From Mycteria americana (lineage: Eukaryota; Chordata; Aves; Ciconiiformes; Ciconiidae): a stretch of 64,000 bases of DNA. Positions within the stretch are counted from its first letter, which is position 1. Every line of letters starts with the position of its first letter. Below, piece after piece: positions 50,827 through 60,612 of this stretch. The notes below the pieces were generated by a model, which worked only from the letters and a program-made list of their open reading frames with translations, had not been told where the DNA came from and made no database searches. The position numbers and the translations under genes are program-made. The DNA is taken from contig NC_134367.1 of assembly GCF_035582795.1 (NCBI RefSeq), forward strand, positions 51,243,562-51,307,561. Reading direction: 5' to 3'.

Positions 50827-53034
50827 ATAAGCGTTACTTACATGTAAAATGAATCCACTAACTGCCTCCCCTGTAAAAGACAGAACATTAAATATCATGT
50901 CATACCTACAAGTGTCATATCGAATGAGATAGCACCACTGACTGTATACATCAGATACATACGTGAAAACTATTTCAGCATATTAAATGTAGGAACACCA
51001 TTGCCCCCATGGAGTCTATAAATACTGCATCGGTATTGCCCGCTCTCTCAGTTGTAATGTCCGGAGTAGGGGAGGTGGAAGGAAGGGGTGAGACACAGAG
51101 CTGAATGGGAAGGTTCTTGCTCAGGAAAGTCTGTAGCTGTGGGGGTTTTTTCCCCACTCTCAGAACAAAATGTGAGGTTACAGATTCTCCAGAAAAATAC
51201 AACAAAATGCAAAAATCATCCTGGAACAAAAATGTTCCATTTCCAAAATGTCAAAATGATGTTTTGACATTACTGAAAGCTGTAGTTTCAGTTAAATAGA
51301 ATTTTACGTTAGAAAGTGACATGCTTTTATGAAGAGTTTTGATTTTGATAAAGTGGGATTTTCCAGCATTGAAGCCATCTGATAAAGTCTAACCAGCTCT
51401 GACTATTGATATACTACAGCAAGGTGGGTTTTTAAGTGGAGGAATTAAAATCACCTTTTGAAAAAAAAAAGAGGTTAACTAAGTTCAAAATTATGGGGAG
51501 AAAAAAAAAAGAAAAAGATTGAGGACTCTCTGAAGGTGACATTACTAATACAGCAAGATTTTTACATATTTTGGGGACCTTTGTGGGGAAAACATTCATT
51601 TTTTTAAAAGTATAAGAGTAAAAAATGAACTGTACAGGTTTGATATTGATGGGAAGTCACCTCTGCCTCAACCAGACAGCCGGCTGAACAGATTTCCGTT
51701 CTCTACACCATGGAGACAAAGCGATGCGGGTGGGTGTTACCTTCCAAGCATCGGTATGTTTAGGGTTCAGTATATTACATCACTTGATAGTATACGACTT
51801 TTCATTTAACACACTTGTTCAGCTATTCCTATTAAAGATGTTTCACCGTGCAGACAGGATTTGCTGAAAGCTGGTCAGTCCTGTAAAGATCCAATCCTGC
51901 AAATGTATGCAGACAACTTTTTTAATTTGGGGGAGTAGTCCCCAAGAGTTTAGTGAAAGTCTTGTGCGATATGGTTTCTCATATTGTTAAGGATTTTCAG
52001 GATTAGGTCTTGAACCGGTATCTTTTTGTAGGAGTTCTAGTCCAGCAACATGCATCATGTTGAATTTCATTCCATGAGGTATTTTTGGTAATAGTCTGTT
52101 CCGCATAAACAGGGTTGGACAGTATGACGTCTTGCATATTATCAGGACCCCGTTTCTCAATTCGGTTGAGGCTAGCTCTAAAATCACCTGCATGACTTGC
52201 AAACACTTGCTACCTCTCCTTGTCATGCACTAAGGGTTTAAACTGTCTGGATGTGTCCCTTCGTCATCCTCCTTTGTGAAGGGTGAAAATGAGGGCATAC
52301 CCACGCCACAAATTACCGCCTCAGCCCGAGACCTGTCCTTCTCCTGCCTGGCTACATGGTATATCAATGAGCACCTTTTGGATTTGTGTAAGAGGCAGAA
52401 GAGCATTATTTTTAATCTGCTTGAGACGGAAAGCCCGGCACATCTTGCGTATGTGCTGAAAGCTGGGGTGCAATCAGGAACCGACCCTACAGCATCCTCC
52501 CCAGACCTGACCATCGCTGCAAAGTGCAGAGGTGTGCCCTGCATGGCCAGCTCCTCGTGGGGAACGCTCCCACCCGGCTCCCTCACTTTTTAAAAATGCA
52601 AACAGAAACAAAAGCAGAAATTCTGCTTTTTCTTAGAGTGCCACAAACGGTACGCCAGACAGAAACGGCTCAGGGAAGGGAGCCGACAGCTGAGCACGCC
52701 AGACACCGTGGGAGCCATCCACCCCCTCTTCGGCGTAACGGGAAACATCCTGTCAGAATCACTCTCTGCATTTGGGCTTTTCTTGAATTAATTATCTGTA
52801 AACGGTGACAGGCTTATCCTGCTGGGACCCTGCGATTCCTAGTCGGTATTTATAGATGTGCTCGATAGGAGAGTCGTGATGGTCAAAGCTCATCAGACAG
52901 AAAGCACCATGGCATCAGTGCTCCAGCCTCAAGTCTATTAGGGCTGCTCCCTCTAGTGGGAAAAAGTACTTCAGCTGCAAAAAACCATGTTTTCCCCATT
53001 TTCCTTTTTTTTTAACTTTCTTTTTTTTTTCCCT

Positions 53035-53565
53035 TTTATTTTTTAAGGTGAAGAATTCAAGTTTTCCAGATAGTGCAAGACATGGGGCAGTTCCCATCAG
53101 ACAACAGGTGACCAAACGCTGCGCTTTTCCAGCCCTTGAACATCGGTGGTGGAGCTGGAGCCCAGCCGATGCGGGTCAGCGGTTACTCCTCCGAGGCAGA
53201 CCCATGGCAAGTGAGGGACTCTTGGTTACTCTTCCAGCAGTCTTCAGCGTATGCCATAGCTGTGTTTGTTTTTGATTTCTCACTTCTGATTACAAAAATA
53301 GGACTTACTATAATCATAATAATATTAATGATACAAAATAATTATTGTAATTATATACTTTTTGGCAAATTATTAACACAAAGCAGCTCAAAAGACCCCA
53401 TTGGATTAAAAAAAGGTGACAATGCACAAATATTAAAAAAGAGAAAGTCTTTGTTAAAAAAGAGGGAAAAACAATCTGCAAATGAATGCATTTCTGTAAG
53501 GCAACATGTTACCTTTAGTTTTCTGTCTAGATTTAGGTCAGGTTCTGTTGTTGTTCAAGAAATTG
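53035..53565 (-). other. SCML4: SCML4 proximal 3' UTR with candidate polyadenylation signal
   Basis: Sequence just downstream of the SCML4 stop, read on the minus strand. It is AT-rich, has no coding signal and reaches an AATAAA at 53040-53035 about 530 bases after the stop. That signal is followed on the same strand by A-rich sequence (poly-T tracts on the plus strand at 52993-53030), so oligo-dT priming there could mimic a transcript end. A second AATAAA at 50826-50821 would give a 3' UTR of about 2.7 kb. Which site is used cannot be decided from sequence. Confidence 0.5.
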
Positions 53566-53691
53566 TTAGAACTTGGCTTGCTTGAGCTTATCAATGTGGT
53601 AACACAGTTTCAGCGCAGGTCCCAGTTTCAGCCCCAGGTATTTCATGATCATGTCACTTTTCAGCAGCAACAAAGCATTGCCATCAATCTC
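53566..53691 (-). CDS. SCML4: SCML4 last coding exon (second half of SAM domain and stop)
   Basis: Terminal coding exon on the minus strand. The acceptor is CCAG at 53695-53692, preceded by a clear pyrimidine tract (CTCTTTCTCTCTTTTG). The exon is 126 bp, 41 codons plus TAA (53568-53566). It starts [10 protein letters not shown], continues with [18 protein letters not shown] and ends KLKQAKF. This is the C-terminal half of an Scm-type SAM domain: the EIDG turn, the LLLL helix, and the long last helix beginning at LGPALK. It joins the exon at 59167-59312 in frame to give one complete SAM domain ending close to the protein C-terminus, as is usual in Scm and SCML proteins. The intron between them is 5475 bp and has GT and AG ends. 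Nothing is broken: no frameshift or premature stop is seen. The remaining N-terminal exons were not found before 64000. Confidence 0.92.
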   Translation of the reverse strand, partial: EIDGNALLLLKSDMIMKYLGLKLGPALKLCYHIDKLKQAKF

Positions 53692-54273
53692 CTGGTTTCA
53701 AAAGAGAGAAAGAGAATCAAAATGTGTTAACCTCCTTCCAGTGCTGTGTCCTGACACATTAAACAAGGTGAATCCGAAACAGCATGTCTTTTAGAGTAGA
53801 ACTCGTGGAAATGTCATGCATTTTGAAATTTCATTAAAAAAATTGAAATCTGAGGTATGATAGAAGGAAACTCTAAACGAGGGGTTAATCAAATAGTACT
53901 TTTTATTCTTCAAGGAACTGTAAGGTTTGTCTAGGTTTTCAATTATTTTGCAATTAAAACATGAAGATTTAAAAAAAAATCAGGGTTGCTTTAAGCCCAA
54001 TTCTGGGAAAAGGCAGTCAACCTTGAGAGAAAGGAGTGAGTGATGGAGAGAGGGAGAGGCATGTGGCCTCATGAACTGCTAATAGCTCATCTCGGAATCT
54101 CAGTTCCAGCTTTGTCCCTGGCTATCTGCATGTTTCACATATCCCCAGTGCACTTATATCTGGTGATATACATATATATATGTATGTTTCTTTTTCTTAA
54201 ATTGAAGATAGTAGTAACTTGCTTATTTTATTGCATTTATTAATAAAATTTGTTCAAATTTCATTTAACCATC

Positions 54274-54364
54274 ATAGTGGTGGTCTTGGTAGTGTTAGGT
54301 TTATGGTTGGACTCGATGATCTTAAAGGTCTTTTCCAACCTATACGATTCTGTGATTCTGTGAT
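54274..54364 (+). mobile_element. CR1 LINE 3' end, 5'-truncated
   Basis: About 90 bp matching the 3' terminus of avian CR1. It contains TTGGACTCGATGATCTTAAA, GGTCTTTTCCAACC and the diagnostic terminal repeat GATTCTGTGATTCTGTGAT. It is severely 5'-truncated, as most CR1 copies are, and lies in the last SCML4 intron in antisense orientation to the gene. It has no coding capacity. Confidence 0.93.
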
Positions 54365-56194
54365 CATGTAAGTGGAGGAAATTACCACCAAGTTTAGTTT
54401 TTTATCCCAGACTTGTTGGCTTGAAAACCTTTTGAAAGTGCAAAGTGAGCACAAAGTAGCTTGGCTGCACAGAGAAATGGACTGTGTTTTACTATGGACT
54501 GTAAAACACAGAAGCTTTCAGCTACACTGTCCTTCCTTGGATCCTGAGCTTATTTGTTTTTTCCCAACTATATTAGTGGATCTGCTAAAAAATACTACCC
54601 CTCCCCACAGCCTCCACCACACTTACATACTCAGACCATCAGAGCTAAAACATAACAAGTGCTATGTGTGTGTGCATAGATCACACATATGCAGACATAC
54701 TAATGCTGTATATATTTTATTCTGTTTGTGATGGTCAGATCTTTCCTCTGTGATCCATTACCTACTAATTAAGCAATACTATGGATCCTAATTTGCCCTG
54801 ATCATTATTATTCCATTCAGGAGGTGATTTAGCTGATGAGCAGTTAAGGTCACTTTCTGATTAACTCAATCAATTAATGCTCTTCATTTTGCAACCCCCA
54901 CTCTATCCATAGTACAAACTCTCTTCACCTTCCCCCTCTCCTTCCCATTATTTTAAGGAAGCTAAGGGAAAGTAAGAACAAGTATTAAATGTAATTAGTA
55001 TTTGCATAAGAAAGAAAAACAAACTCCTGGAACTGTGGTGCGATAGGGTAAAAACACTGTCAAGGATTTGGTGCGGAGGCAGCTGTTTCTAAATGTTGAG
55101 TTCAGCATTTTATTATTTCCTTTATTATTACCGTGTAGGGGTCAAAATTAAACTCCGTGACAATAGTATGCCAGAGGGAGCGTTCATATCTAATTAAATA
55201 TCCCATATTAGCCATGTCCCTGTGCAGATTGTTGGCTTGACTTCTCTACAGTATTACTGTGTCAGCCTTTTTAAAAATAATTTTAAAGAGAAGGATTCTA
55301 TAGCATGGTCCCCAAATCTGCAATAGCCCCACCAGAAGATCTTGAACCAGATCAGGAGCTGGTAAAATTCAGTGCCATCAGTGCAATTAGCTTGTCTCAC
55401 ATGAGTTGAGATCTGGCCCACTGCAAGTTAGATTATTGCAGGAGATCATTGCCATGTTCCTGCAAGGGGATGGACACAGCAAACATATGAGCTGCGAGGT
55501 CATGATACAGTGGGTATAACCATACAGCTTCCACCTGCAAGAATATTACTGTGTTTCTGCTGGCTTCTGGCAGCACTTACTCTGAGGATACTGTTCAAAA
55601 AGCAGAGTAGCCCCTAAACAAACCCTGTGCCACGCAAACAAGATTGCACCTGGTGGTGGATGTCCCCCAGGATGAGGCTTTTCATGAGAAAGATTGAAGT
55701 CCCCATCTTCACAGGTGTTTAAGCACTTAATTCTGAGTAAAATGAAAGACTTCAGGATCTATGTCCTGCTTGGGATATATATATATCTCTCCCTACTTTT
55801 GTATTCTGCAGTCTCATGAACAGACACCAGCCCTGGTAAGGCCACCACCTGCGACAGGAGTGCACCGAGTGGCAGCTCAGTGGTCAGTGCTCAAACACTC
55901 AAGATGAAGGTCTAGGGAAAGATGCATGCTCACAAGTCTGATGTCTGGCACTAGCAGAGACAGGTTTCTATTTGAATAAATTTGATAAATGATGTTAAAC
56001 TCAAAGGTTTTTGTCTCCTTCATACATGCATTTGCCAATCACTGGCCATAATTAAACTGTCAGTTTGCTTCAATTGCTTGAATTGCTTCAATCCCTTCCA
56101 CCTCAAGTTTTCTACCTGCTAATTCCCTGTGTAACTCTTTCCCCTTCTCCATTTCCCTCCCTCAGTCTTTCTACCAAGTCTTTCTTGCTGAGAG

Positions 56195-56223
56195 AGCACT
56201 GCGTGGGGCTTTCACGCAGTGCT
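56195..56223. other. Perfect 11 bp hairpin
   Basis: AGCACTGCGTG is followed by a 7-base loop (GGGCTTT) and the exact reverse complement CACGCAGTGCT. It is intronic to SCML4. The stem is short for a pre-microRNA and has no matching outer extension that I can see. Confidence 0.6.
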
Positions 56224-58663
56224 ATTACGAGGTCCCTGCCAGGCCGACGGCTCCTTTGCACGAGACCAAAAGATCTATCAGTTATGGGCTAGCCTTTCCT
56301 CGGCACACGTCCCTGAGGGAGCAGGGAAGAGCAGAGGGGAAGTAGGAGGCAGTTTCATGGTCTTTGGTGGACAATCTGAGGAGCCGCCTGTGACAGAGCT
56401 CCTTGGGTGTCTTGGCAAGAAGAAAAGCTTCTGCTCCTGGTGGGAAGAGCAGAGCCGCAGTCATCCTGCAATGCTTATGGCAGCCGTGGAGGATGAGGGC
56501 TGCACCTCCTTACTGCTCCCTGGGAGAGCCGGCTCTGGGGACTGCGGTCAGCACCCAAATGGCTTAATATAGCAGCGGGAAGGAGCACTGCCCGCACACA
56601 GGATACCTCCCCCAGCCTTTTCACCCTGGTGGTCCCACCACCCTCTCCCTCCCAGTGTCATAGCTCAGATGAGTTGATTGCCAAAGCAATGATTTCAGGT
56701 GGTAGCTGGGCCTGGTCAATGACAGTAAGTGCTTCTAAGTAAATTACGCACCTGCTTCATAGAAAGATTGAACATACAGGAAGATATGGCTAAGGTTAAT
56801 GGACTAATCACTTGTCTCTCACCCCTGGGGTCTCCGTGCTAATCCAGATGAGATTCGAAGGCTGAAAAATTGCAGGGACATATATAACTCGAAGGCGTAA
56901 TTGAATCGAGTTGTGTGGCAATCTTACCCAGGTTCTCACACCTACGGCGTATTTTACAAGGAAACCAATGATAAGTAGAGCCCATGGGTGCTGGGTGTTC
57001 AACAAAGGATGACAGGGACAGTCTTTAGTGGCAATTTAGCTTGGTCTCTTTGGTCACAGAGCAGCTGTAGTATCGTGGCATGCTCCAGTGCAGCTGGCCC
57101 ATGACTGCCTGGAGCGTGTCACTGCCTTGTTGCTAGATAAAAGCATGCTACGCCATCCTTTGCTACAAGTGGAAAATAGACAAAGCCGCTGCTTTTGCAC
57201 TTTCCATATTTACAAGACAAACTTTAAATGTTTCTCTTCTTTGGGACGTACCCATATGCCTCAGACCATGGCAATTCTCTCTCCCTTGCATGAAGAGTTT
57301 TCTCTTGACGCACAGCCCCCTCTGATAGTCTCAAAACCTCATGCTATAGCAAGTTCCTTTAAATCTGAAGGTGGCTTGTTTATCTGCCTGGTTACCCACA
57401 TGGCCAACATAGGCCATGTTTTCATTATCAGCTTATAAGGCAGATCTGACTTCTCTGCAGAAGGCAGGGTATGTCATCTGGTACAAAAAAAGCATATTTT
57501 GCCAACAAAAAAATTTTTATATCAATATGCATCAATATGCATATTATAAAACCACTGAAAGAGATGAAAATACATTTTTCATACTAAAAAATAGGTCCTT
57601 TCAATTATGAAGAGATTACCCACTCTCCATGATTAACAGGGTCAAAAACTGTAGGAGGCTGGCACCCAAGTAGGCTGGCACCTGACCTGTAATTGCAGAT
57701 TTCGTCGTAGCACCACTGTGCCTGCTCTGTTGTTCTCATCCCACCGGCCTGTCTGCAGCATGGCAGATGGCCTCAACACCTGCCTAGGGCGAGCAGACAT
57801 CGAGCCCTGTGTTCATCTTCACTTTCATCTGCTCCTCAGCCACCTCCTCTCCTCAGTACCTGGAAACTCTGCAGCCAGGGTGTAGCTGGAAGTCCATCAG
57901 TTGTCTCCCTCAGCTCTTGTCTGCAGCCCCACATTCCCACCCGTCCCTGCTGGCACACGGGCAAGGAGTGGGACCTGGTGATCAAGCTCTCTCGCTTGCT
58001 TTGCAACCTGAGACGCTGTTCAGGAGTCAGGGCTGGGGACCTCGTTTAGACCTAGGTCCAGGCACTTACATCCAAAGCTATGGCCTCCAGCTGAACACAA
58101 ACGAGTCACTTTTAGGGTAAAATCCATTTTCATAGTCAGACTGAATTGATCAAGGAGGGATGGAAGAGGAGGAGGCTGAAGATGCTATTAGATGCACTGG
58201 TGCCAACTCCAACTACAGCAGCAGAACGAAAAACTCCAGATGAGATGTGTGTTTACAGTCTTCCCCTTTACTAATTAAGGATAATATAATTTCCATCACT
58301 GGCGATTGCCTAGCAAAAGTAACTGTCATATTCTCCAGTGAGTCAGCAGGTCTGTTAAATTTGGTTATGTAGTTAAATAATACTGAGGGGAAAAAGATTA
58401 AAAGCTTGGTTGTTTTGGGTTTCTCCTGCTAAATATCTAAAGACACATTAAAAATGGTCTTCAGAGAAGAATCATAGATATCCTGGGAAAAAGTTGTCAT
58501 TCAGATGAGGCTTTTTTGTGCCAATGTGACAATGAAAAATGAGCATCAGATCCTCTGTGCTTTCTCTTAGGCTTGGCATAGAAACAATTTACGCTGGCAT
58601 AGTTGGGAATAAATAGTAAGCATTTTCTCAAGACATTGTTAGTGTCTCCCCTTTGAAGGATAA

Positions 58664-58777
58664 ATAGAATAGAATGGAATGGAATGGAATGGAATGGAAT
58701 GGAATGGAATGGAATAGAATAGAATAGAATAGAATAGAATAGAATAGAATAGAATAGAATAGAATAGAATAGAATAG
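58664..58777. repeat. AGAAT/GGAAT pentanucleotide microsatellite
   Basis: About 23 pentamer units over 114 bp. One or two AGAAT units come first, then a homogeneous block of about eight GGAAT units, then about a dozen AGAAT units running into the CR1 3' end. It is evidently an expansion of the CR1 terminal repeat (ATTCT on the element's own strand), with a single A-to-G variant amplified internally. Confidence 0.95.
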
Positions 58778-58963
58778 TTCAGTTGGAAGGGATCTACAGT
58801 GATCATCTAGTCCAGCTGCCTGACCACTTCAGGGCTGACCAAAAGTTAAAGGATGTTATTAAGGGCATTTTCCAAATGCCTCTTAAACACTGACAGGCTT
58901 GGGGCATCGACCACCTCTCTAGGAAGCCTGTTCCAGTGTTTGACCACCCTCTCGGCTGATAAG
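58778..58963 (-). mobile_element. CR1 LINE 3' end, 5'-truncated, minus orientation
   Basis: About 185 bp of CR1 3' sequence in reverse orientation, starting next to its expanded tail. Typical CR1 strings are visible: TTGGAAGGGATCTACAGTGA, TCATCTAGTCCAGCTGCCTG, GCCTGTTCCAGTGTTTGACC. Similarity ends abruptly after CCCTCTCGG at about 58963, so either the element is truncated there or a different sequence joins it. It lies in the SCML4 intron, same sense as the gene, about 200 bp downstream of the SAM exon in transcript order. Confidence 0.92.
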
Positions 58964-59166
58964 TGAACATTGCTTCAACCCAACCCCCCCAGCAGTGCTG
59001 AACACTTTGCAGGGCCCTGCCTTCAACCTGGCTAAGCACAAACACTGCTTATAGCAGCCAAAGGCAGCTGAGGTGGTGTGTGTGATGTGTACTGGCTATC
59101 TCTTGGGACTGCCCATGCACTTGGCTTAAATTACCCAGAAGCAGTTAAGGGCAGCCTTCTACATAC

Positions 59167-59312
59167 GTGTTTTCTGAAGAGCTCCACGTGGGGACCTAAA
59201 GCGTGAGGGTCTGCATCCTTCACAAACCAAACCACGTCATCCACTGTCCAGGTCAAAGGATTCTTGCTTGATGGCCGAGCTGTGTCTTGTCGTTCTGGTG
59301 AAGGACTTGAGG
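59167..59312 (-). CDS. SCML4: SCML4 penultimate coding exon (first half of SAM domain)
   Basis: Internal coding exon of a Scm-family Polycomb-like protein. Read on the minus strand, it follows an acceptor (pyrimidine-rich stretch ending CCAATAG at 59313-59314) and ends at a consensus donor GTATGT (59166-59161). It begins with two bases of a split codon and then encodes 48 complete codons, so it ends in phase 0. After a serine/proline-rich linker (SSPSPERQD) comes the N-terminal half of a SAM domain, with the Scm-type motifs TWTVDDVVWFVKDAD and LGPHVELFRKH. In Scm, Ph and Sfmbt proteins this domain makes head-to-tail polymers that help assemble Polycomb complexes in the nucleus. The residues, the KH end and the phase-0 join to an exon starting EIDG fit SCML4 better than SCMH1 or SCML2. 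That ranking rests on remembered family sequences, not a search. Confidence is high for the Scm-type SAM and good for SCML4. Confidence 0.9.
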
Positions 59313-60544
59313 CTATTGGTACAAAAAAGCCCACAACAGCGTATTACAATGGCACGCAGCAGTTTCCTTGGTTTGAGAGTGTGCAGTGGTATGGCAGCCT
59401 CACTGTGGCATTGGACGTTGGATCTGTGTGTGCAAGTATCAGCCCGAGATGGTGGGGTGGGGAGAGAAGGGGACTTGGAGCAGTTTCTGATCTGACTGCT
59501 TATCAGGAGACACGATCCCAGCTGGCGAATTGCATTAAAAAACATGAAACCCTCAGATTCCTGCTGGGGAAGGAAAAATGTGCCAGCTGCCAGGCTCTTA
59601 AACAGAGCTGCCCCTGCTGTCTGATCTGCAAGCAGCGGGGATCTTGGCTGAAGAAGACACCACCCTCCCACCTGGAGAGAAAGCGCTTCAGCACTAAACA
59701 AAGGAGTTTGCCATTGAATGCGAAGGCTAGAGGATAAAATCAGGATTTAGCAAATAGGGTTTTTTTTCTTTGCGTTCAGATAGTCAGACTTATCTTAGAG
59801 CTTAAAGGAAGGTTGCTAGTCCATATCCTCCTAATCTTAGGCTCTCACGAAGCTGATGGTCCCTAATGAATGCCTATTTGGAAAGCTACTAAAACACGCG
59901 AAGATGAACATTGCACATGTGACTTTTTAATGGTATAAGCCCTGGATGATTTAAGGTCACTTCGGCTTGCTGTAGCTTTAAATCAAGTGAATAAAGGCAC
60001 ATTGGAATGAAAGTGCATTTATGTTTTTATTCTTAGTCTCCACAGAAATATAAATCTCAGCCTCCACATGAATATAATTTGCACCCCCACTTATGCTGCT
60101 TCACTATTACAAGAACTATATTATGCTAGGTTACAGGAAAGCTGTTTAAATTTGTTTATATCGACACCAAGCAAACTTTGCATTAGCAGGCAGCAGCACA
60201 CAGATGTATAAAATGTTACTTGCCCGGACGTGCTCATCTCTTTCCATTAAGGTCCAGTTTTTAATGAGAGGTGCAAATGGTAAGCAAGCAGGCACTACAG
60301 AAGACAGAAAAGGAAACAGAAGAGTGCAAGTAAAGGGAGACCACAGATACCTAAACTGGAGCCTGGAGAAGCCCCAGGTAGCCAAGAGGGCAATCAGAGC
60401 TGCTGAGGGGAGAAGGGCTGAGCTCTCCAGAGAAATACTGAGCTTATAAAGACAAATCAAATGTATGAGAATCCCCATGCGTGACTCAAAACATGATCCT
60501 AATGCCTGTGAGCAAATGTAGTGGGCAGGGTTTGTGGCTTATGT

Positions 60545-60612
60545 AGATTGTCATTCCATTGACTTCAGTAGAGCCATGCTGATTTATATTAGCTGAGGAT
60601 CTGCCTATATAT
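60545..60612. repeat. Ancient short palindromic repeat copy (9)
   Basis: TTCCATTGACTTCAGTAGAG, CCATGCTGATTTATATTAGC and TGAGGATCTGCC. The centre and right arm match the CAGCTGAGGATCTGGCC variant well. It is intronic to SCML4 or upstream of the SAM exons. Confidence 0.5.

Larger units (their letters stand above)
53692..59166 (-). other. SCML4: SCML4 last intron
   Basis: This intron separates the two SAM-domain exons. It starts GTATGT at its 5' end (59166-59161) and ends TTTTGAAACCAG at its 3' end. It contains two CR1 LINE fragments (54274-54364 and 58778-58963), an AGAAT/GGAAT microsatellite (58664-58777), short AT dinucleotide runs near 54165-54190 and 55776-55790, an 11 bp perfect hairpin (56195-56223) and an AT-rich block at 55080-55240 that could be a conserved element. 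No further exon was recognised inside it. Confidence 0.85.

Noticed and set aside
53000..53210. Possible plus-strand exon after a strong T-tract acceptor (TTTTTTAAG at 53047) with a donor-like GTGAGG near 53209
   Set aside because: It is antisense to the SCML4 3' UTR, the T-tract is low complexity, and the frames match nothing recognisable.
59237..59701. 154-codon minus-strand frame overlapping the SAM exon
   Set aside because: It is a different frame from the SAM coding frame and lacks any domain.
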